64,000 nt of DNA from Burkholderia diffusa (GTDB taxonomy: Bacteria > Pseudomonadota > Gammaproteobacteria > Burkholderiales > Burkholderiaceae), in the NCBI RefSeq assembly GCF_001718315.1, contig NZ_CP013362.1, positions 2,232,001 to 2,296,000 on the forward strand, written 5' to 3'. Under the pieces are notes generated by a model. It saw only the letters and a program-made list of their open reading frames with translations, was not told the origin of the DNA and did not search any database. The translations under genes were made by a program, and so were the position numbers. Positions 63,958-64,000 of the stretch are shown piece after piece; position 1 is the stretch's first letter; each line of letters opens with the position of its first letter.

Positions 63958-64000
63958 ATGTTTGGCACCAGCGGCTCTCGCGCGCATGGCGGGGCACGCC

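Overview
The window looks like chromosomal DNA of a Burkholderia, probably of the B. cepacia complex. The supporting signs are very high GC with strong third-position G/C bias, Burkholderia-style single-chain porin and ArgA proteins, a complete hut operon with hutF and hutG, a polyamine (spuC-puuA-puuD) cluster, and many LysR, MFS and CoA-metabolism genes. Species assignment is inference from gene content and composition.

Layout. 1-5144: start of glnA with a sigma-54/NtrC-type control region, a rhodanese, a MoCF-domain/EI24 gene pair, a fatty acid hydroxylase and a YncE-like propeller. 5323-12830: hrpA and argA, divergent around a shared palindromic -10 motif, then yggX and an MHS-type MFS importer. 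13031-17088: a CoA-transferase/acyl-CoA dehydrogenase pair with a divergent LysR gene and a 13-bp inverted repeat between them. 17125-22092: an amino acid uptake and transamination block (permease, porin, RidA, aromatic-type aminotransferase) with a divergent Lrp/AsnC regulator.

22237-30676: an 8.4-kb island integrated at the 3' end of tRNA-Val(CAC). It has a P4-type integrase, an AlpA-like regulator, a small zinc-finger/TOPRIM primase, a RepA-like ATPase and an SSB-like protein. A cluster of GTAC-centred repeats looks like an iteron origin. No capsid, tail or terminase gene is present, so it resembles a phage satellite or other replicating integrative element. Two uncharacterised cargo genes lie beside the integrase.

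30828-34429: polyamine catabolism (spuC, puuA, puuD). 35160-43231: the histidine utilisation operon hutH-C-U-D-I-F-G on the minus strand, with two HutC-like operators and a divergent, orphan amino acid-binding protein. 44398-51465: phosphopantetheinyl transferase, alpha/beta hydrolase, LysR, an MFS permease with a coupled 38-codon ORF, a photolyase and an SRPBCC protein.

51551-60035: a candidate sulfation locus. DUF1214, sulfotransferase, SDR and DHH phosphoesterase genes face away from cysD and a cysN-cysC fusion across a 19-bp perfect inverted repeat, and a LuxR-type regulator follows. The chemistry is coherent: CysD/CysNC make PAPS, the sulfotransferase consumes it, and the DHH enzyme could recycle the by-product PAP. 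60221-64000: an ACS-family MFS transporter overlapping a lactonase, then an AraC-family regulator with paired upstream repeats.
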